Source of the DNA: S146-42 sp965371965
Lineage (GTDB): Bacteria; Planctomycetota; Phycisphaerae; Phycisphaerales; UBA1924
Direction: 5' to 3'
Length of the DNA stretch: 64,000 bases
Assembly: GCA_965371965.1 (NCBI GenBank)
Contig: CBDVAM010000001.1
Location: forward strand, 1 to 64,000
Position 1 is the stretch's first letter. Every line of letters starts with the position of its first letter. Positions 60,891-64,000 of the stretch are shown here, piece after piece. The translations under genes and the position numbers were made by a program. A model generated the notes under the pieces. That model did no database searches, was not told the origin of the DNA, and saw only the letters and a list, made by a program, of their open reading frames with translations.

Positions 60891-61034
60891 CTATCGGGAC
60901 GAGAAAGCTCGTCCGATAAACTCGTCGATCGCCTCGCTCATCGCGTCGCCGCGAACTCCTGTGTCGGTGTTGACCGGCGCGTGGTCCTTGCCCTCGTCTC
61001 GGACGATCTGGGCGTCGCCGCCTGCCTGTTCGCG
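60891..61034 (-). pseudogene. 3' fragment duplicate of the EF-hand esterase
   Basis: On the minus strand this encodes EQAGGDAQIVRDEGKDHAPV then NTDTGVRGDAMSEAIDEFIG, nearly the same as the end of the intact esterase at 62178-63299, with roughly ten base differences over 120 bp. Similarity stops around 61034. Only the last 45 codons exist and no start lies in context. A dockerin gene (61217-61966) separates the two copies. Confidence 0.82.
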
Positions 61035-61216
61035 TTGTCTACAGGTACCCAGAGTGCCACGACCCGGCGTTGCGGGCGTGCGAATACCCATTTTCTCGTC
61101 CACTCGGTGTGCATGGGCTTCGAGTGATGGCAGGCCATACGTTGGCGAGAGGTGCAACAAAGAACGAGGGCCACGCCCGGCGGCGCAGCCCTTGTATTGC
61201 AGCGTAATCGCCGGTC
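61035..61216. other. Intergenic tail of the esterase relic
   Basis: No gene is recognised. The minus strand is open across this stretch but encodes nothing that matches the esterase or another family. Confidence 0.4.
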
Positions 61217-61966
61217 CTAGCAGCCCTGGGCGAACAGATCTAGGTAGCCGAAGAAGTCGTCGGCATCGCAGTCCTCGTCGCCGTCGATGTCGCAGACGTC
61301 GAGGTTGCCAGCGGCGAACCCATCGAGATAGGCGAAGAAGTCGTCGGCGTCCGTATCTCCATCGCCATCAAGGTCGGCGGGGCACCCGGAGCCGATGCTC
61401 ACACTAAATGCCATCTCGGGCGTGAGGCCTCGGCCGTCGAAGTTGACGCCGGTCGGGTCGTTGGAGTACCAGAATGTGCCGTTGTCGTTGTAAACGCTGT
61501 TCTGGGTGTGTCCGCCTACCCGATACGGATCGACGTTGGCTCCCCCGTCGATGACGTTTGCGCCGAACCAGTAGGTCTCACCCGCGGTGAGCGCGTTGCT
61601 GAAGGCTGGGGCGGCGGTGTAGAGCGTGAGATCCGGCGTGCCACCGCCGATATCGATCAGGCCGGTGCTGGCCAGGACATTCGTGGAGTCGGGCCCGTTG
61701 GCCGCATTGCCGCCGATCGAAGCGTACACCTCGAACGCTATCTGCGAGCCGGTGCCCGCGCCGCCATTACTCAAGTGCAGCCACATGCCGAGTTCATCGA
61801 CCGTGCCGTTCTCATCGGCAACAAAGCTGTCGGCGTAGATGTACGTGCCCGTGTCGGAATCCAGCGGGTTCCAGAACGGACCGAGATCCGGGGGCTTGAC
61901 GATATCGCCCGCCGCCGCGGCACCGGTCAGCATCGCCAGCGTGAGAGTAGTCACAACGCTCTTCAT
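61217..61966 (-). CDS. Secreted protein with GC-type dockerin tail
   Basis: 249 aa with signal peptide MKSVVTTLTLAMLTGAAAAG. The central beta domain (about 20-185: FVADENGTVDELGMWLHL, GGGTPDLTLYTAAPAFSNAL, YWFGANVIDGGA) looks like a choice-of-anchor or carbohydrate-binding-like sandwich, not assignable by eye. The tail CPADLDGDGDTDADDFFAYL, then CDIDGDEDCDADDFFGYLDLFAQGC, is the same GC-type dockerin doublet as in the 39-43 kb proteins. Probably surface-anchored; function unknown. Confidence 0.84.
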   Translation of the reverse strand: MKSVVTTLTLAMLTGAAAAGDIVKPPDLGPFWNPLDSDTGTYIYADSFVADENGTVDELGMWLHLSNGGAGTGSQIAFEVYASIGGNAANGPDSTNVLASTGLIDIGGGTPDLTLYTAAPAFSNALTAGETYWFGANVIDGGANVDPYRVGGHTQNSVYNDNGTFWYSNDPTGVNFDGRGLTPEMAFSVSIGSGCPADLDGDGDTDADDFFAYLDGFAAGNLDVCDIDGDEDCDADDFFGYLDLFAQGC

Positions 61967-62177
61967 CAGTGTTCTCCCTATTCGAGACAGACACCACGCC
62001 CTCTCACGTGTGAAGAACGTGGCCTCTTCACCAGTAGCGTGAGCCTAACCGCAACTGGGCGAAGGCGCGTGTCCATTTCTGGGAAATGTACGATTATCGA
62101 GCAACAAACCGGACCGAACTTGGGCGTCAGGTTTGGTTTGGCGGAATGTGTAAACTCTTGGAAGTCATCCGTTTCTG

Positions 62178-63299
62178 CTACAGATCCGGGCCGACGGACC
62201 CCTCATTCGCAGTCATCACCCGCCTGATGAACCGATCGATCGCCTCGCTCATCGCATCGCCGCGAACTCCCGTGTCGGTGTTGACCGCCGCGTGGTCCTT
62301 GCCCTCGCCTCGGACGATCTGGGCGTCGCCGCCGGCTTGCTCGATCGCGTCGGCGAATCGTTCTGACTCGCGCTGCGCGATCGGGCGGCGTGACGCGTAG
62401 ACGATGAGAAACGGCGGATACTCGCGCCCGCTCATCACATGATGCCCTGGTGAGGCGGTCCGGAGCGTGTCCGGGTCTTCGCCGAAGGCCTCCATGATCA
62501 TCTTGCGCATGCCCACGTCGTCGGCACGCTCGCTGAGGTCGTAGGACGCCGAGTCGAGGGAGACGATCCCGCGCAGGTCGGCGGGATTGAGCCCGTGCGC
62601 GGCGAGATAGCTCGGGTCGGTCGCGATCAGCGAAACGAGATGCGCGCCCGATGAATGTCCCATGAGCACGATGCGATTCGGATCGCCGCCGAAGGTCTCG
62701 GTGTTGTCGTGAAGCCAGGCGACCGCCGCGGCGACATCCTGGGCGTGGGTGGGATGCACGACATCGGGCGAGAGGCGGTAGTTGATGCTCGCGAAGACGT
62801 AGCCGTTCTGGCAGTAGTGCTTGGGCTTGGACTGGACGCGGGTCTTGTCGCCGATGCGCCATCCCCCGCCGTGGACGAAGGCGATGATGGGGCGGCGTTC
62901 GCCCTTGGCGAGGATGGTGGTCGGGAGGTAGAGATCCAGGCTGGTGAGGCGGGGATCCGAGGGCGGAACATCGTTCGCCGCGTCCGAGTCGTCTGGGTTG
63001 AGATACCTCACGTTGCGCCGGATCTCGACGCCGGGCAGGTCGCGCTCGTTGGGACGCTCGGGCGCACGGTCGGCGATCGCGCGGGCGAGTTCTTCCATCG
63101 AGAGGCGATTGTCGGCGTCGGTGTCGAACGCCAGGAACATCCTGCGATTGGGAAACTCATCGAACGTCAGAAACCCGTCGCGATTCTCGTCGGCCTGACG
63201 GAACCACTCCATGCCGGTCGGCGGGGTGATTGACGCGTCGACAGGATCGCCCGGTGGGGGCGGGGGCAGCAAACACAAAGCGGCGGCGAGAGTGAGCAT
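62178..63299 (-). CDS. Exported EF-hand / alpha-beta hydrolase (esterase-like)
   Basis: 373 aa from ATG 63299 with a short signal peptide (MLTLAAALCLLPPPPPG). Two EF-hand loops (DENRDGFLTFDEF, DTDADNRLSMEEL, about 35-75) precede an HSL/carboxylesterase-like domain: oxyanion FVHGGGWRIGD, nucleophile elbow GHSSGAH with S216, and the likely Asp in the HHVMSGREYPPFLIVYASR region and His in EGKDHAAVN. Probable esterase acting on a plant or algal polymer side chain or small ester; the substrate is not known. Its 3' end is duplicated at 60891. Confidence 0.85.
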   Translation of the reverse strand: MLTLAAALCLLPPPPPGDPVDASITPPTGMEWFRQADENRDGFLTFDEFPNRRMFLAFDTDADNRLSMEELARAIADRAPERPNERDLPGVEIRRNVRYLNPDDSDAANDVPPSDPRLTSLDLYLPTTILAKGERRPIIAFVHGGGWRIGDKTRVQSKPKHYCQNGYVFASINYRLSPDVVHPTHAQDVAAAVAWLHDNTETFGGDPNRIVLMGHSSGAHLVSLIATDPSYLAAHGLNPADLRGIVSLDSASYDLSERADDVGMRKMIMEAFGEDPDTLRTASPGHHVMSGREYPPFLIVYASRRPIAQRESERFADAIEQAGGDAQIVRGEGKDHAAVNTDTGVRGDAMSEAIDRFIRRVMTANEGSVGPDL

Positions 63300-63366
63300 G
63301 ATTATGTGTACCCCGGGGGGAGACGTGCGGTTCACTAGGCGTGTGCTGAACGAGGCTGGGGCGCGG

Positions 63367-64000
63367 TCATTGCGAACCCAGAGCGAGCCGGCTCCATGCC
63401 TCGGTAACGCCGGGCGCGCTCGCGAGCGGGTCCTTGACGCCGCGGAGGTCCAGGATGGGCGGGGCGTGATAGCCTGCGGTCTCTATTGCAACTTTGTAGG
63501 CGAGGGCGTCGAGTCGCCCGCCTTCGATCAGCGGTGCGACGCGCCCCGACGACGCGAGGTCGCTGAGGCGGGCGCTGACGAGGCGGGTGCCAGCGGACGC
63601 CGCGACGCTCGCAGGATCCTGGCCCCCCGCGAGGATCGCCGCGGGATCGATCCCGACATCCAGACCTTCTTGGGTCGTGTCCTTGGTCGTTTCATTGGAT
63701 TGCTCGCGAACAGCATGGTCGGCGATGCTCCCGCCGAAGCGATCGGTGGCAGCGCGAAGCTCGGCGAGGATTCCTTCAGGACAATCGGTCGGCAGTTCGA
63801 CGGACACGACGGCGCGTGCCATTGCTCCTAGTTTGCAGAGGTCGGCGGCGAGTTCCAGGGCCGCGCGGATCGCGCCGAGCGCACGGTCCTGGTGCTCGGG
63901 GCTGGCGAAATGGGCGGGTGGAATCCAGAGATCGAGGCCGGTGGCGTGTGCGCCGGAGCGGCGGAGCAAAGCCGCGATGTCCCGCCTGGCGGAGCGGTCG
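63367..64000 (-). CDS. Probable sugar-phosphate isomerase/epimerase-like TIM-barrel protein (partial)
   Basis: The frame runs off the right edge without a start: reading from the edge it encodes DRSARRDIAALLRRSGAHATG then LDLWIPPAHF. The C-terminal 210 aa shows alternating strands and helices, including LDVGIDPAAILAGGQDPASV, RLVSARLSDLASSG and LDALAYKVAIETAGYHAPPILDLRG, consistent with a xylose-isomerase-like TIM barrel. Classical metal ligands are not all visible in this part, so the assignment is tentative. The ORF start near 63969 is a TTG inside the gene, not its true start. Confidence 0.6.
   Translation of the reverse strand, partial: DRSARRDIAALLRRSGAHATGLDLWIPPAHFASPEHQDRALGAIRAALELAADLCKLGAMARAVVSVELPTDCPEGILAELRAATDRFGGSIADHAVREQSNETTKDTTQEGLDVGIDPAAILAGGQDPASVAASAGTRLVSARLSDLASSGRVAPLIEGGRLDALAYKVAIETAGYHAPPILDLRGVKDPLASAPGVTEAWSRLALGSQ

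Overview
The window is GC-rich, gene-dense bacterial chromosome and most likely comes from a planctomycete of the Phycisphaerae type. The evidence is combined: several secreted proteins end in the Asp-rich 'GC-type dockerin' tail (CPADLDGDGDADADDFF, ending in Gly-Cys), one protein has a PEP-CTERM tail, FG-GAP and ASPIC/UnbV propeller proteins are present, and genes overlap tightly as ATGA. No tRNA, rRNA or CRISPR array was recognised.

Layout. 1-8.0 kb: thrS, a PLP-dependent decarboxylase, a long PurS-PurL fusion carrying repeat DNA inside its reading frame, and rnhA. 8.2-14.7 kb: a plus-strand type IV pilus/type II secretion-like operon (pilT, pilC/gspF, three prepilin-like proteins, one of 963 aa). 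14.7-25.6 kb: nnrD and a transglutaminase-like protein, tatD, an M16-like pseudopeptidase, rsmD, and two overlapping amidohydrolase genes. 25.6-27.5 kb: a RelE/ParE-type toxin-antitoxin pair directly followed by a PPi-type phosphofructokinase. 27.5-33.2 kb: a minus-strand five-gene operon that I could not match to any described system: LysM/peptidoglycan-binding protein, signal-less metzincin protease, two paralogous helical proteins (one a lipoprotein), and a TPR-methyltransferase. 33.4-37.3 kb: lipoprotein, hypotheticals, lgt, and a decayed IS630 transposase in a gene-poor stretch.

37.3-45.9 kb is a surface-protein region: an FG-GAP propeller protein, two tandem paralogous PQQ-like propeller proteins with GC-dockerin tails, and an ASPIC/UnbV protein. 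45.9-48.3 kb: DUF368 lipid-carrier transporter, galE, and a 3' remnant of an Fpg/Nei DNA glycosylase. 48.4-59.8 kb: orphan fliM, then the information-processing cluster nusA, infB, DUF503, rbfA, an HhH-GPD-like protein, a 1148-aa TPR protein and yebC. 59.9-64 kb: PEP-CTERM protein, esterase 3' fragment, dockerin protein, the intact EF-hand esterase, and the end of a probable TIM-barrel isomerase running off the window.

Most notable: (a) the LysM-metzincin-paralogue-methyltransferase operon, whose exported-looking but signal-less products suggest non-Sec delivery; (b) two unrelated dispersed repeat families that lie in frame inside purL, one of which also encodes part of an amidohydrolase signal peptide; (c) low-GC in-frame insertions in thrS and the large amidohydrolase; (d) several gene relics (IS630, Fpg zinc finger, esterase tail). 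All functional calls come from reading motifs by eye; no database search was run.
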